Shown here in pieces: positions 24,709-33,370 of a stretch of 64,000 nucleotides of DNA. Origin of the DNA: Albidovulum sp. (GTDB taxonomy: Bacteria; Pseudomonadota; Alphaproteobacteria; Rhodobacterales; Rhodobacteraceae); assembly GCA_020637635.1 (NCBI GenBank), contig JACKKB010000006.1:186001-250000 (forward strand), read 5' to 3'. Positions within the stretch are counted from its first letter, which is position 1; the number at the start of each line of letters is the position of its first letter. The notes beneath the pieces are model-generated. The model saw only the letters and a list, made by a program, of their open reading frames with translations. It was not told the DNA's origin and made no database searches. A program made the translations under genes and the position numbers.

Positions 24709-26067
24709 TCAGGCGCGCAGGAAGATCGCCAGATCGCCGACGCTGGTTCCGGTCGGCGCAATCTCGAACAGTGCGCCGGCGCGGCGCAACAGATCCTGCG
24801 GATCCTGATGCTCGAGACAGTCCGGCCAGTCGAACCCGGCCGAGGTGATCCGCCCGACGAGGCCGCTGTCGATCAGCGCCCCGCCGGCGGCGGCACTGCC
24901 GCGCGCGCCGCCCGATGTGGTGGCGAGGAGAAGCGCCCAGGGCCCCGGCAGGCGGCGGTCGCGGGCCTGAAGCGCGAAGCTGAGGGCGAGCTGGTGGAGC
25001 GGCGCGCCGGCGAGAAGCCCGCGCCGGCGGGCGCGCGTGAGGGTCGCGGTGCCGCCCGCTTCGTCGCTGTCGTCCGGCAGGGCTTCCCAGCTCTCGGGAT
25101 CGTCGCCGTCACGGTCCTGCGCCATCGGTATCGCCATGAGTTCGATGCGGCCGCCAAAGACCATGGGTTCGCCCGGCAGGGCGGCCGAGATCGCGGCACG
25201 CAGCTCGTGCGCCACCTCGTCGGCGTCGCCGATCAGCGGCCGGCCATAGGCCCGCGCGCCCCTGACCGCGATCGCGCCCACCGCCTGCAGGTTCGAGCCG
25301 ACGACGAGGCGCTCTTCCGTCGGCAGCTCGGGCAGCTCGGGTTCGGGCGCCAGAAGCCGGGCGCGCACCGTGGCCGGCATCCAGTTCCAGAGATTGCGCA
25401 ATTCGAGAAGCGCGCGCGCCGTCTCGCGTCCGCCGAGCGGCGCCGAAAGCGGGCCGCCGGCGATCTCGCCGAGCGCCGCGGCGGTATCGTCGGAAAGGAG
25501 GAGCGTCGTCACCCGGGCCGGCAACGCGGCGCGGGCGAAGCCGCCGGCCTTGATCGCCGAGAGATGCTGGGCCACCAGCATCATATCCCAGCGCGACGCG
25601 CCGGAGGCGCGCAGGAGATCGAGCGCCACGCGCTTCTCGGCCAGGCTGATGCCCTCGGCCGGCAGCGTCAGCATCGCCTCGGCACCGGCGGAGAGCATGA
25701 GCAGCACGCGATCCTCGGGACCGAGCCGCGCGAGCGTCGCCATCGCCGCTTCGGAGGCGCGCACGGCCGCGGCGTCGGGATTGGGGTAGCCGGCCTCCAT
25801 CACCCGCGCCCCGGCGATCTGGCGCAGGTTGGCCCTGTCGGTGATGACGAGCGCCTCGCAGGGGCCGAGCACCTCGAGCGCGGCCTCCGCCATGGCCGCG
25901 GCGGCAAGACCGACGGCGATGATGACCCGCCGTCCGCCGGGCCCCGGCAGACCCCGGCCGTCGCTTGCCAGCGCGGCGCGCACGGCCGCACCGGGCTGTG
26001 CCGCTGCAAGCCCCTCATCGAAGAGCGCGCGCAGTTTTCTGCGCAGAAGATCGTGCTCGGCCCCCAT
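24709..26067 (-). CDS. Glycerate kinase-like (DUF4147/MOFRL) protein, degenerate
   Basis: A 452-residue protein with the two-domain layout of class II glycerate-2-kinases: DUF4147 at residues ~1-230 and MOFRL at ~300-450. Family landmarks are recognisable (AGYPNPD, AQHLSAIKAGGFARAALPA, LLLSDDTAAALG, VVGSNLQAV). Several expected active-site elements are changed. The GKAA lysine motif reads VGLAAAAM, the SGGGSA loop reads LSAGAEAM, and the SGGTDGxDGPTDAAGA motif reads TSGGARGSAAAGGA. It may be inactive as a kinase or act on another ligand. Start at ATG 26067 by homology; upstream ribosome site weak. Confidence 0.75.
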   Translation of the reverse strand: MGAEHDLLRRKLRALFDEGLAAAQPGAAVRAALASDGRGLPGPGGRRVIIAVGLAAAAMAEAALEVLGPCEALVITDRANLRQIAGARVMEAGYPNPDAAAVRASEAAMATLARLGPEDRVLLMLSAGAEAMLTLPAEGISLAEKRVALDLLRASGASRWDMMLVAQHLSAIKAGGFARAALPARVTTLLLSDDTAAALGEIAGGPLSAPLGGRETARALLELRNLWNWMPATVRARLLAPEPELPELPTEERLVVGSNLQAVGAIAVRGARAYGRPLIGDADEVAHELRAAISAALPGEPMVFGGRIELMAIPMAQDRDGDDPESWEALPDDSDEAGGTATLTRARRRGLLAGAPLHQLALSFALQARDRRLPGPWALLLATTSGGARGSAAAGGALIDSGLVGRITSAGFDWPDCLEHQDPQDLLRRAGALFEIAPTGTSVGDLAIFLRA

Positions 26068-26181
26068 CCTGGGCGCAGGATCGCCGAGTTCCCCTCGCAA
26101 GAAAAGGCGCTTCCGGCTCCGTGCCCGGGCCGGCACCCGGCGCCACTGGCAAATCGGCAAACAACCGCTTACAATTTTGAC

Positions 26182-26559
26182 ATGACGCAGGAAGGAAACC
26201 CCCGCCCCATGGTCAGCGCGCCTCCGGATGCGGCGCGCGGCTGCGCCCTTGGCGGGGCGCCATCGGACATGGTGTTGCGCGCCGAGGCGGCCTCGGGGCT
26301 GCTGAAGGCGATCGCGCACGAGGGCCGGCTGATGATCCTGTGCCATCTCTCGGACGGCGAGCGGACGGTGACCGAGCTTGAGGAACTGCTCGCCACGCGG
26401 CAGGCCGCCGTCAGTCAGCAACTCGCCCGGCTGCGCTCCGAGGGGCTCGTCCAGGCCCGCCGCGACGGCAAGGCGATCTACTATTCGCTGGCCGATCCCA
26501 AGGCCGCGCGGCTGGTGGCGCTGCTTTACGAACTCTACTGCCGGCCCGACGCCGACTGA
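26182..26559 (+). CDS. ArsR-family regulator of BigR/SqrR/YgaV type (persulfide sensor)
   Basis: A 125-residue winged-helix repressor. The ArsR fold starts near residue 33; the recognition helix is near residues 72-88 (RQAAVSQQLARLRSEG). Cys54 in RLMILCHL and Cys120 in LYELYCRP are 66 residues apart. The same two cysteines with the same spacing (41/107 in SqrR, 42/108 in BigR) form the tetrasulfide link by which this subgroup senses hydrogen sulfide or persulfides. The zinc/arsenic sites of other ArsR types are absent. Upstream DNA is AT-rich. A cysteine-desulfurase-like gene is convergent, 36 bp away; a YeeE/YedE-DUF442 set lies 10 kb downstream. Confidence 0.87.
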   Translation: MTQEGNPRPMVSAPPDAARGCALGGAPSDMVLRAEAASGLLKAIAHEGRLMILCHLSDGERTVTELEELLATRQAAVSQQLARLRSEGLVQARRDGKAIYYSLADPKAARLVALLYELYCRPDAD

Positions 26560-26595
26560 GCCGGCCGGGGATCAGCCGGTTCGCACCGGGGCCGA

Positions 26596-27867
26596 TCAGG
26601 TCGCCTCGAGCGCCTCTTCCATCGCCGCGAGGAAACGGCGCACCTCGTCGAGACTGTTGTAGTGGCAGAGCGAGACGCGGATGCAGGCGTCGAGCCCGAG
26701 CGGGGCGAGGATGTTGCCGCAATAGTGATCGTTCTTGCGGATATGGACGCGGATCCCCCGCGCGGCGAGGAAGGACACGAGCGCGCCGGCCTCCATGCCG
26801 TCGAGCGCCAGCGACACGACGCCCTCGCGGCCCGCAACCGCGGCACCGCCGATGAGGCGGAGCCCCGGCATCTCGGCCAGGCCGCGCTGATTGCCGGTGC
26901 CCTCCAGCATTGCCGCCGTCAGCGCCGCCTCGTGGGCATGGATCGCGGCGCCGGCGGCTTCGAGCCGTGCGCGGCGATCGCCGGCGTGCGAAACCCGGGC
27001 GCCGAGCCAGTCGAAATAGTCCACGACATCGCAGAAGGTGGCATAGGCGCCGGCGTCGCGCGTGCCAAGCTCCCAGGCGCGCCCCGGCCCGCCCCGGATC
27101 TGTTCCTTGGCGGCCTCTGTCAGCCGTTCCGAGGCCCAGCCGACGCCGTAGCCATGGCGCGAGAAGACCTTGTAGGGCGAGACGGCATAGCCGTCGGCGC
27201 CGTAGGCCGCGCAGTCGATCTGGCCGTGGCTCGCGTGCTGGATGCCGTCGATGACGATGAAGGCGGAGGGGGCACGGGCGCGGATCGCCGCGGCGATCGC
27301 CGCCACATCGACGGCCATGCCGGTCACCGGCGAGGTCTGGACGATGGTGGCCACGCGGACCTCGGGGGTGATCGCGTCCAGATGCGCCTCCGGCGTGACG
27401 GTGCCCGTGGCATCGTCATGGGCGACCAGCACATGCGCCCGCCCGGTCACCTCGGCCCAGCGCGCCATCGCGCTGCGCGTGGCCGGATGTTCGAGCGTCG
27501 AGCCGAGCATCAGGCCGCCGGGCGCGCCGGCAAGCGCCGCCGTGCGGATCAGGCGGAAGAGGACCTCGGTCCCGCTTTCGCCGACGAAGACCTCGCCACC
27601 CTCGGCGTTCAGGAAGAGCCGCATGTCGGCGCGGCCGCGTGCGATGGCCGCCACGAGCGCCTGCGAGGCGGGGTTGTCGCGGCCCTGGTTGTCCGGATAG
27701 CCGGCATAGGCGGCGGAGGTCTCGATCACCGACTTCAGCCGCAGCGCGCCGCCGGCATTCTCGAAGAAGATGCGCGGGCCCGCGAAGGGGCAGGACTCGA
27801 CATGGGCGAAACGATCGCGGATCGCCGCCAGAAGGCCGTCGTCGAACAGGGTCGGATGGCTGGTCAT
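26596..27867 (-). CDS. Cysteine desulfurase-like class V aminotransferase
   Basis: A 423-residue PLP enzyme of the NifS/SufS-like class V family. The PLP lysine is in SPYKVFSRHGYGVGW and the Asp in FIVIDGIQHASHGQID. The C-terminal part aligns with SufS: DHYCGNILAPLG has a Cys where SufS has its catalytic Cys, followed by IRVSLCHYNSLDEV (SufS has RxSLxxYNTxEEV). It could release sulfur from cysteine or a related substrate, though lyase or aminotransferase activity is possible. The convergent neighbour is the persulfide-sensor gene. No suf genes are nearby. Confidence 0.82.
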   Translation of the reverse strand: MTSHPTLFDDGLLAAIRDRFAHVESCPFAGPRIFFENAGGALRLKSVIETSAAYAGYPDNQGRDNPASQALVAAIARGRADMRLFLNAEGGEVFVGESGTEVLFRLIRTAALAGAPGGLMLGSTLEHPATRSAMARWAEVTGRAHVLVAHDDATGTVTPEAHLDAITPEVRVATIVQTSPVTGMAVDVAAIAAAIRARAPSAFIVIDGIQHASHGQIDCAAYGADGYAVSPYKVFSRHGYGVGWASERLTEAAKEQIRGGPGRAWELGTRDAGAYATFCDVVDYFDWLGARVSHAGDRRARLEAAGAAIHAHEAALTAAMLEGTGNQRGLAEMPGLRLIGGAAVAGREGVVSLALDGMEAGALVSFLAARGIRVHIRKNDHYCGNILAPLGLDACIRVSLCHYNSLDEVRRFLAAMEEALEAT

Positions 27868-28037
27868 CGGATGCTCCGGATCTCATGGACGGTGATGCGC
27901 CGGGCGATCCGGTGCGACGGGAGGTCGTTTGCTGCTGCCACCAGAGAGCGATGAACCGTTGCCTTGCCCGAAACCGCCACGGCCCTGCGGGCCGGGCACG
28001 CCGCGCCCGGAGGCGTGGGGCGATCGACATGTCTGGT

Positions 28038-28113
28038 TGGTGCCCCCAGAGAGACTTGAACTCCCGACCTCGAAATTACAAATTTCTTGCTCTACCAACT
28101 GAGCTATGGGGGC
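28038..28113 (-). tRNA. tRNA-Thr (anticodon UGU)
   Basis: Read on the minus strand from 28113: acceptor GCCCCCA pairs with TGGGGGC; the D arm has AGCTCAGTTGGTAGAGC; the anticodon loop is TTTGTAA with anticodon TGT; the T arm is GGGAG TTCAAGT CTCTC; the discriminator A and CCA are encoded (28041-28038). The top anticodon-stem pair (A27-G43) is not Watson-Crick. It reads ACA codons. Confidence 0.95.
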
Positions 28114-28366
28114 CAAACCACACGTCGTCTTCCGGCGAACGGGGGCCTTGATCATGGATCCGATCGAAACGCCCCGATAGCTGGAGCCCGGCGAAGGAAG
28201 CAACCGCAAGGTGCATCTGCAACACCCCATGGCAGCCTGCATGACCCGGACCTCGGCCGTAGGTGCTCATACCGGCAAGCGGATCGGCACGCAAGCCACA
28301 AGCATTCGCGCGCCCGTCGCGGTTCCTCGCCGGCCCGGCCTCAGGCCGAGAGGGGAACGCGCAGGA

Positions 28367-29140
28367 TCATTGCGATTTCATCATTTCGACCGTGGACAGG
28401 AGCTTGCTCTGATCGACGGCGATCAGGCCCCGGCGCGGTCGATCAAGATCGATGATCAGGAAAACGAGCACGACGATCAGCATCATCATGGCGTAGATCG
28501 GTATGCCGGGTCGCACCCCCGAAATGGCGTAGGTAAATCCGATGACCGCGCCCAGCACCACGAAGGTGCCGAAGAGCAGGTAGAGAACCGGCTCGGGAAC
28601 GTGGCGTTCAATCGCTGCGTCGCGACTTGAAAGCGCGTCCGACACATCGTTCAGACTGGTTGCAAAGGCGACGGCCGCGGGCCCGCCGGGATCGAGGGCT
28701 TCGTCAGCCGCGATCGACCAGAGCTGGCCGAACAGCGTCTCGGCACGGTCGACATGCTGCTCCCGTTCCTGACTTCTGGCGGCAGAGATGTCCGTTCCTT
28801 CGACGCGCACCTCGGCGTAGCGACGCAAGAGATCCTTGGCGGCGTCGCGGCGCGCTTCGCTCACGAAATCCGTCCGCAGCCAGGCGGTGCCGATCGCATT
28901 CGCCTCTTTCACCACTTCGGCGGAGCGTTCGTCGAACCGCCCGAGCGCCAGGGAAAACGTGAAGCCGAGCAACAGCGCGAGAAGGCCCAGGAGCGAACCC
29001 TGAACCGCGTTCGCCTGACTCTTGCTTTCGCTGTTCTCGTTTACCTGCCAACGCTTGCCGGTCGCGATGCCGAGCCACATGGCCGTGGTCATCGAGATCA
29101 GCAGGACTGCGGCAATGAAGAAGGAGGGAATGTTGTACAT
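28367..29140 (-). CDS. DUF4239 (bestrophin-like) membrane protein
   Basis: A 257-residue membrane protein. Hydrophobic segments lie at residues ~3-25, ~47-65, ~185-205 and ~212-235, with a long soluble loop between. The arrangement, with EANAIGTAWLRTDFV after the second helix and LYLLFGTFVVLGAVIGF before the last, fits the DUF4239/bestrophin-like family. Function unknown. I chose the ATG giving MYNIPSFFIAAVLLI because it starts right before the first helix. GC content is slightly lower than its neighbours. Confidence 0.78.
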   Translation of the reverse strand: MYNIPSFFIAAVLLISMTTAMWLGIATGKRWQVNENSESKSQANAVQGSLLGLLALLLGFTFSLALGRFDERSAEVVKEANAIGTAWLRTDFVSEARRDAAKDLLRRYAEVRVEGTDISAARSQEREQHVDRAETLFGQLWSIAADEALDPGGPAAVAFATSLNDVSDALSSRDAAIERHVPEPVLYLLFGTFVVLGAVIGFTYAISGVRPGIPIYAMMMLIVVLVFLIIDLDRPRRGLIAVDQSKLLSTVEMMKSQ

Positions 29141-29389
29141 GCAACTTCCGGGACGCAACGATGGGCGAAAGCGTCATCGTGGATTATCGGTCGCTTTGCA
29201 ATAGGCGCGTCTTGCGATGGCGGCGGCCCGCGTGGCACCCCGGAGGCGAGCACGCCTTCCATGTGCCCCCCTTCGCGGCCCGGCGTCGCCCGGGCATTGC
29301 CGCCCTGCCCGCACCCTCATGCCGCGACCGCGGAAAACGCAGAAGCCTCGCAGCGTGGCGGCACTGCACGGGCCGCATCGCGGCCGGGG

Positions 29390-31099
29390 TCAGTGCAGAC
29401 GCCGCTGCGCGCGCGCCAGAAGCGCCACCGAGACAAGCCCCACGGCAATGACGAGAAGCGCCGGCGGCGCCGCCTCGGCGAGGTTCTCGAGGCTCGCCTT
29501 CTCGTGCACCCGGGTGGCAAGCGTGTCGTAGTTGAAGGGCCTGAGCAGCAGCGTCGCCGGCAGTTCCTTCACGCAGTCGACGAAGACGAGCAGCAGCGCC
29601 GCGCCGACCGATCCGCGCATCATCGGCAGGTAGACGGCACCGAGCGTGCCGCCGGCGCTGCGGCCGAGCGAGCGCGCGGCCATCGGCAGCGAGGGCGGCA
29701 CGCGGCCGAAGGCGGCATCGGTGGCGCCCTGGGCGATCGCGAAGAAGCGCACGAAATAGGCCAGCACGATGGCCGCGGCCGAGCCGGTGAGCAGAAGCCC
29801 GGGATCGTGGCCCGTCGCCCAGGTCCAGGCATCGGCGATGCGGTGGTCGAGTGCTGCGAGCGGGATCAGGATCCCGACGGCCAGAACCGCGCCCGGCGCG
29901 GCATAGCCGATCGTCGTGAGCGGCAGCAACCGGCGCGGCACCGCATGGCCGCTGAGACGCACGCCGTAGACCAGGACGAGCGCGCCCGCCACGGTCAGCG
30001 CCGCCGCCGCGCCGCCGGTCACGAGCGTGTGCAGCAAGGCGCGCAGAAGACCGGCATCGACCCAGCCCTCCGCGGTCGTGGCAGCATGGCCGGCGATCAC
30101 CGCGAGCGGCAGGACAAAGCCCGCCAGCACCGGCAGGGCGCAGGCAGCCGTCGCCGCCAGGGCCGCCGGCCCCTTGAGGGCGATGCGCACCACCGGCCGC
30201 GGCTGGCGCGCGGACTGGTAGTATCGCGACCGCCGCCGCCCGGCCTTTTCAAGCCCGACAAGAAGCAGGATCGCGGCCAGGATCACGCAGGCGATCTGTG
30301 CCGCGCCACCGGCATTGCCGGTCTCCAGCCAGACCGAGAAGATGCCGGTCGTCAGGGTCTGCACGGCGAAATAGTCGACGACACCGAAATCGTTCACGGT
30401 CTCCATCATCACCACGGCGGCGCCGGCGGCGATGGCGGGCCGGGCAAGCGGCAGGCCCACGCGCCGGAAAAGCGCGATCGGGCCGGCGCCGAGGGCACGC
30501 GCCACCTCGTAGCTGCCGGCGGGCTGCTCGCGGAAGGCGGCGCGGGCCAGCAGGTAGACGTAGGGGTAAAGCGCCGCCGCCAGCACCACGATCGCGGCCA
30601 GGGGCGAGCGGATCTGCGGAAACCAGTAGTCGCGGGCCGAACTCCAGCCGGCCGCGGCACGCAACGCCACCTGGACCGGCCCGGAATAGTCGAGAAAATC
30701 GACCAGCGCATAGGCCCCGACATAGGCCGGGATCGCCAGCGGCAGGAGCAGCAGCCACTCGAGCGCGCCGACCAGCGGAAAGCGATACATGGTGACAAGC
30801 CAGGCCGCGCCCGCACCGACGGACGCGGCCAGCGCGCCGGTGCCGAGCGCCAGGATCGCGGTATTGGCGGCATAGCGCGGCAGGGTCGCATGGAGAAGAT
30901 GCGGCCAGATGTTCTCGGTCGGATGGAAGGCCAGCACCACGACCGAGAGGATCGGAACCGCGACCAGTGCCGCGATCAGCGCCGCGCCCAGCGACCAGAG
31001 CCCGCTGGCCGGGGCCGTCGCGCCGCGGTCGGGGCGGCCCGGCGCGGCAGCATCCGCAAACCCGCGCGCGGTCTTGAGCTCGGCTTGGCGCGGGGGCAT
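29390..31099 (-). CDS. ABC transporter permease, ferric-iron type (FbpB/SfuB-like)
   Basis: A 569-residue double-length inner-membrane permease with about twelve hydrophobic helices in two BPD_transp_1 halves (residues ~60-270 and ~340-560). EAA-type loops are visible as GAGPIALFRRVGLPLARP in the first half and RSLGRSAGGTLGAVYLPMM in the second. This fused form is typical of Fe(III) importers (FbpB, SfuB, FutB). No binding-protein or ATPase gene is adjacent, so it is an orphan here. Its upstream region holds a 21-bp inverted repeat at 31137. Confidence 0.87.
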   Translation of the reverse strand: MPPRQAELKTARGFADAAAPGRPDRGATAPASGLWSLGAALIAALVAVPILSVVVLAFHPTENIWPHLLHATLPRYAANTAILALGTGALAASVGAGAAWLVTMYRFPLVGALEWLLLLPLAIPAYVGAYALVDFLDYSGPVQVALRAAAGWSSARDYWFPQIRSPLAAIVVLAAALYPYVYLLARAAFREQPAGSYEVARALGAGPIALFRRVGLPLARPAIAAGAAVVMMETVNDFGVVDYFAVQTLTTGIFSVWLETGNAGGAAQIACVILAAILLLVGLEKAGRRRSRYYQSARQPRPVVRIALKGPAALAATAACALPVLAGFVLPLAVIAGHAATTAEGWVDAGLLRALLHTLVTGGAAAALTVAGALVLVYGVRLSGHAVPRRLLPLTTIGYAAPGAVLAVGILIPLAALDHRIADAWTWATGHDPGLLLTGSAAAIVLAYFVRFFAIAQGATDAAFGRVPPSLPMAARSLGRSAGGTLGAVYLPMMRGSVGAALLLVFVDCVKELPATLLLRPFNYDTLATRVHEKASLENLAEAAPPALLVIAVGLVSVALLARAQRRLH

Positions 31100-31136
31100 T
31101 TCTTACGGTTTTCCTCGGCTGGCCTCCCCGGCGGTT

Positions 31137-31157
31137 ACAGGAAAGCGGTTTTCCTGT
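31137..31157. promoter_or_regulatory. Inverted repeat upstream of the iron-type permease
   Basis: ACAGGAAA-gcggt-TTTCCTGT is a perfect 8-bp inverted repeat with a 5-bp centre. It lies 38 bp upstream of the permease start in a divergent promoter region. The string CGGTTTTCCT occurs inside it (31146-31155) and again 40 bp away (31106-31115). It does not match a Fur, Irr or RirA site I know. Confidence 0.5.
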
Positions 31158-31216
31158 CCAGCGCGGGCGTATATGGTCGCACGAAGACCGGATGACCGGC
31201 GGCAGAGCGGGCAGAG

Positions 31217-32092
31217 ATGCAGATAGCCTATCACCTTGGCGCACATGGCACCGACGACGAGCGGCTGGTTCGCGGATTGATGCGCAACCGGGCGACGCTG
31301 GCCGAACACGGCACCGACGTACCGGCGCCGCGGCTCTATCGGGCGCTCCTGCCCAAGATCGCGCGGTCGCTGCGCGGGGCGCCGGCGGGCGAGGACGCGC
31401 AGCAGGTCTTTCTGGACTCCATCCTCGAGGAGCACACCCCGGCGCGGCTGGTGCTGAGCGGCGAGCAGCTTCTCTGCTTTCCCATGCAGGCGATCATGCC
31501 CGAGGGATTCTACACGCTGATGCCGAACCGGGTTCTGGCCTATTCGAACCTCTTTCCGATGGAGGACACGCAGTTCTTCATGGCGTTGAAGAACCCCGCC
31601 ACGCTCATCCCCGCGCTTATCGCCAAGGCCAACGGCGGCACCTACGAGGCGGTGATGAGCGGCCACGACCCGCGCCAGCTGCGGTGGAGCGACGTGATCC
31701 GCGCCACGCTCGACGTGGCGCCGGGGCTGCGGCTCACGCTCTGGTGCGACGAGGACACGCCCTTCGTCTGGCCCGAGGTGGTCCGCGCGGTCGCGGGCCT
31801 CGGGCCCGAAGACGCGCTCGATACCGATTACGACGTGCTGGGCGAGATCCTGAACGAAGACGGTCTCGCGAAGCTCAAGGCCTATTTCGATGCCAAGCCT
31901 CCCACGACCATCGAAGAGCGGCGGCGCATGATCAGCGCCTTTCTCGACAAGTTCGCCGATCCGGCGGCACTCGAGGTCGAGCTGCCGCTGCCGGGCTGGA
32001 CCGATGACCTCGTGGCCGAGATCACCGACGCCTATCTGCGCGACTGCGCGGCGATCGCGCGGTTCCCGGGGGTGACCTTCATCACCCCCTGA
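31217..32092 (+). CDS. Conserved hypothetical protein, sulfotransferase-like N-terminus
   Basis: A 291-residue soluble protein I cannot name. The start, MQIAYHLGAHGTDDERLV, followed by helices and a later FPMEDTQFFMALKNPATLI, resembles hypothetical Rhodobacteraceae proteins with a P-loop-like, sulfotransferase-related fold. A true PAPS-binding loop (KxGTT) is absent: HLGAHGTDD has no Lys or TT. The ATG at 31217 follows GGGCAGAG. It is divergent from the iron-type permease and followed by a 13-bp tandem repeat. Confidence 0.72.
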   Translation: MQIAYHLGAHGTDDERLVRGLMRNRATLAEHGTDVPAPRLYRALLPKIARSLRGAPAGEDAQQVFLDSILEEHTPARLVLSGEQLLCFPMQAIMPEGFYTLMPNRVLAYSNLFPMEDTQFFMALKNPATLIPALIAKANGGTYEAVMSGHDPRQLRWSDVIRATLDVAPGLRLTLWCDEDTPFVWPEVVRAVAGLGPEDALDTDYDVLGEILNEDGLAKLKAYFDAKPPTTIEERRRMISAFLDKFADPAALEVELPLPGWTDDLVAEITDAYLRDCAAIARFPGVTFITP

Positions 32093-32114
32093 CCGTATCG
32101 CCCGACCGCATCGC

Positions 32115-32166
32115 CTCGCCGCATCCCCTCGCCGCATCCCCTCGCCGCATCCCCTCGCCGCGTCCC
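32115..32166. repeat. 13-bp tandem repeat, four copies
   Basis: Four contiguous copies of ctcgccgcatccc at 32115, 32128, 32141 and 32154; the last has one change. Degenerate versions (tgaccgtatcgc, ccgaccgcatcg) run back to the TGA of the hypothetical gene at 32090. Confidence 0.92.
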
Positions 32167-32242
32167 CTCACCGGGCGCCGCGGTGCCTCTTGCGGCCGGT
32201 CGCGCGATCGCCGAAAGTCGCGCCTACCGCAGGGAGATGCCG

Positions 32243-33358
32243 ATGACCGACCCGTTTCGCACACCTTCGGGGAAACCGCGCGCCCGCGCGCTGGGGCTCG
32301 CCTTTCCCGGATCCCCCGGACCGCTCAACGCGATCACGGACGTGCCGGGCGTTGCGGTCGGCTACACCACGCTCGTCTCCGGCTCGGGACCGCTCGAGGT
32401 CGGCCGCGGGCCGGTGCGCACCGGCGTGACCGCGATCCTGCCGCGACCGCGCGCGCACCTGACGCAGCCGGTCTTCGCCGGGATCTCGAGCTTCAACGGC
32501 AACGGCGAGATGAGCGGGTCGCACTGGATCGACGAGGCCGGGCGCTTCGCGCTGCCGATCACGATCACCAACACGCATTCCTGCGGGCTCACGCGGGACG
32601 CGACGCTGAAATGGGCGGCGGCGCGCTATCCCAACACCTTCGCCGACAGTTTCGGCCTGCCCGTCGCAGCCGAGACCTATGACGGATATCTGAACGACAT
32701 CAACGGCTTCCATGTGCAGGACGCGCATGTCTTCGCGGCCATCGACACCGCCACGACGGGCGCGATCGAGGAAGGCAGCGTTGGCGGCGGAACGGGCATG
32801 ATCTGCTTCGGCTTCAAGGCCGGGTCGGGAACCGCCTCGCGGCGTGTCGGCTTCGACGGCACCGAATATACCGTCGGCATCTTCGTGCAGGCCAATTTCG
32901 GCTATCGCGACGACCTGACCGTGGCCGGGCAGCGGCTTGGCGCGCGCCTGCACGCCGAGGCCGCGGCGGGCGCGCCCGCCACCGATCAGGAACTGTCCTC
33001 GATCATCGCCGTCGTTGCCACCGACGCCCCCTTCCTGCCGCATCAGATGAAGCGGCTGGCGCGGCGACCGGCGATCGGCATGGGGCGCGTGGGCGGCTAC
33101 GGCCGGCATGGCTCGGGCGACATCTTCATCGCCTTCTCGACCGCTAATGCCGCGGCCACGGACGACGATGCCAAGGGCCTGCAGAGCGCCCGCTTCGTGC
33201 CCGACAACCAGATCGATCCGTTCTTCGAGGCGGTGGTGCAGGCGATGGAAGAGGCGATCCTGAACAGCATGATCGCCAACGAGGCGATGACGGGGCGCGA
33301 CGGCAATCACATTCCCGCCCTGCCACGCTCGGGCCTGCAACGCGCGCTCGGGCTGTGA
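32243..33358 (+). CDS. P1-family (DmpA-type) aminopeptidase
   Basis: A 371-residue Ntn-type hydrolase of the DmpA/P1 family (S58), which cleaves itself and then acts as aminopeptidase or amidase. The autocleavage and nucleophile site is EEGSVGGGTGM, where the Ser becomes the new N-terminus. DVPGVAVGY near the start, NTHSCG and GRHGSGDIFIAFS are other family landmarks. No signal peptide. ATG 32243 is preferred because AGGGAG lies 6 bases upstream; an ATG two codons earlier has no spacing. Confidence 0.9.
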   Translation: MTDPFRTPSGKPRARALGLAFPGSPGPLNAITDVPGVAVGYTTLVSGSGPLEVGRGPVRTGVTAILPRPRAHLTQPVFAGISSFNGNGEMSGSHWIDEAGRFALPITITNTHSCGLTRDATLKWAAARYPNTFADSFGLPVAAETYDGYLNDINGFHVQDAHVFAAIDTATTGAIEEGSVGGGTGMICFGFKAGSGTASRRVGFDGTEYTVGIFVQANFGYRDDLTVAGQRLGARLHAEAAAGAPATDQELSSIIAVVATDAPFLPHQMKRLARRPAIGMGRVGGYGRHGSGDIFIAFSTANAAATDDDAKGLQSARFVPDNQIDPFFEAVVQAMEEAILNSMIANEAMTGRDGNHIPALPRSGLQRALGL

Positions 33359-33370
33359 ACCGGGCCCGGT

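Noticed and set aside
28114..28366. Gap between tRNA-Thr and the DUF4239 gene
   Set aside because: About 250 bases without a supported ORF or attachment-site duplication of the tRNA 3' end, so no integrated element is inferred.
29141..29389. Gap between the DUF4239 gene and the iron permease gene
   Set aside because: I looked for a small gene, RNA or terminator in these 249 bases and see nothing I can support.
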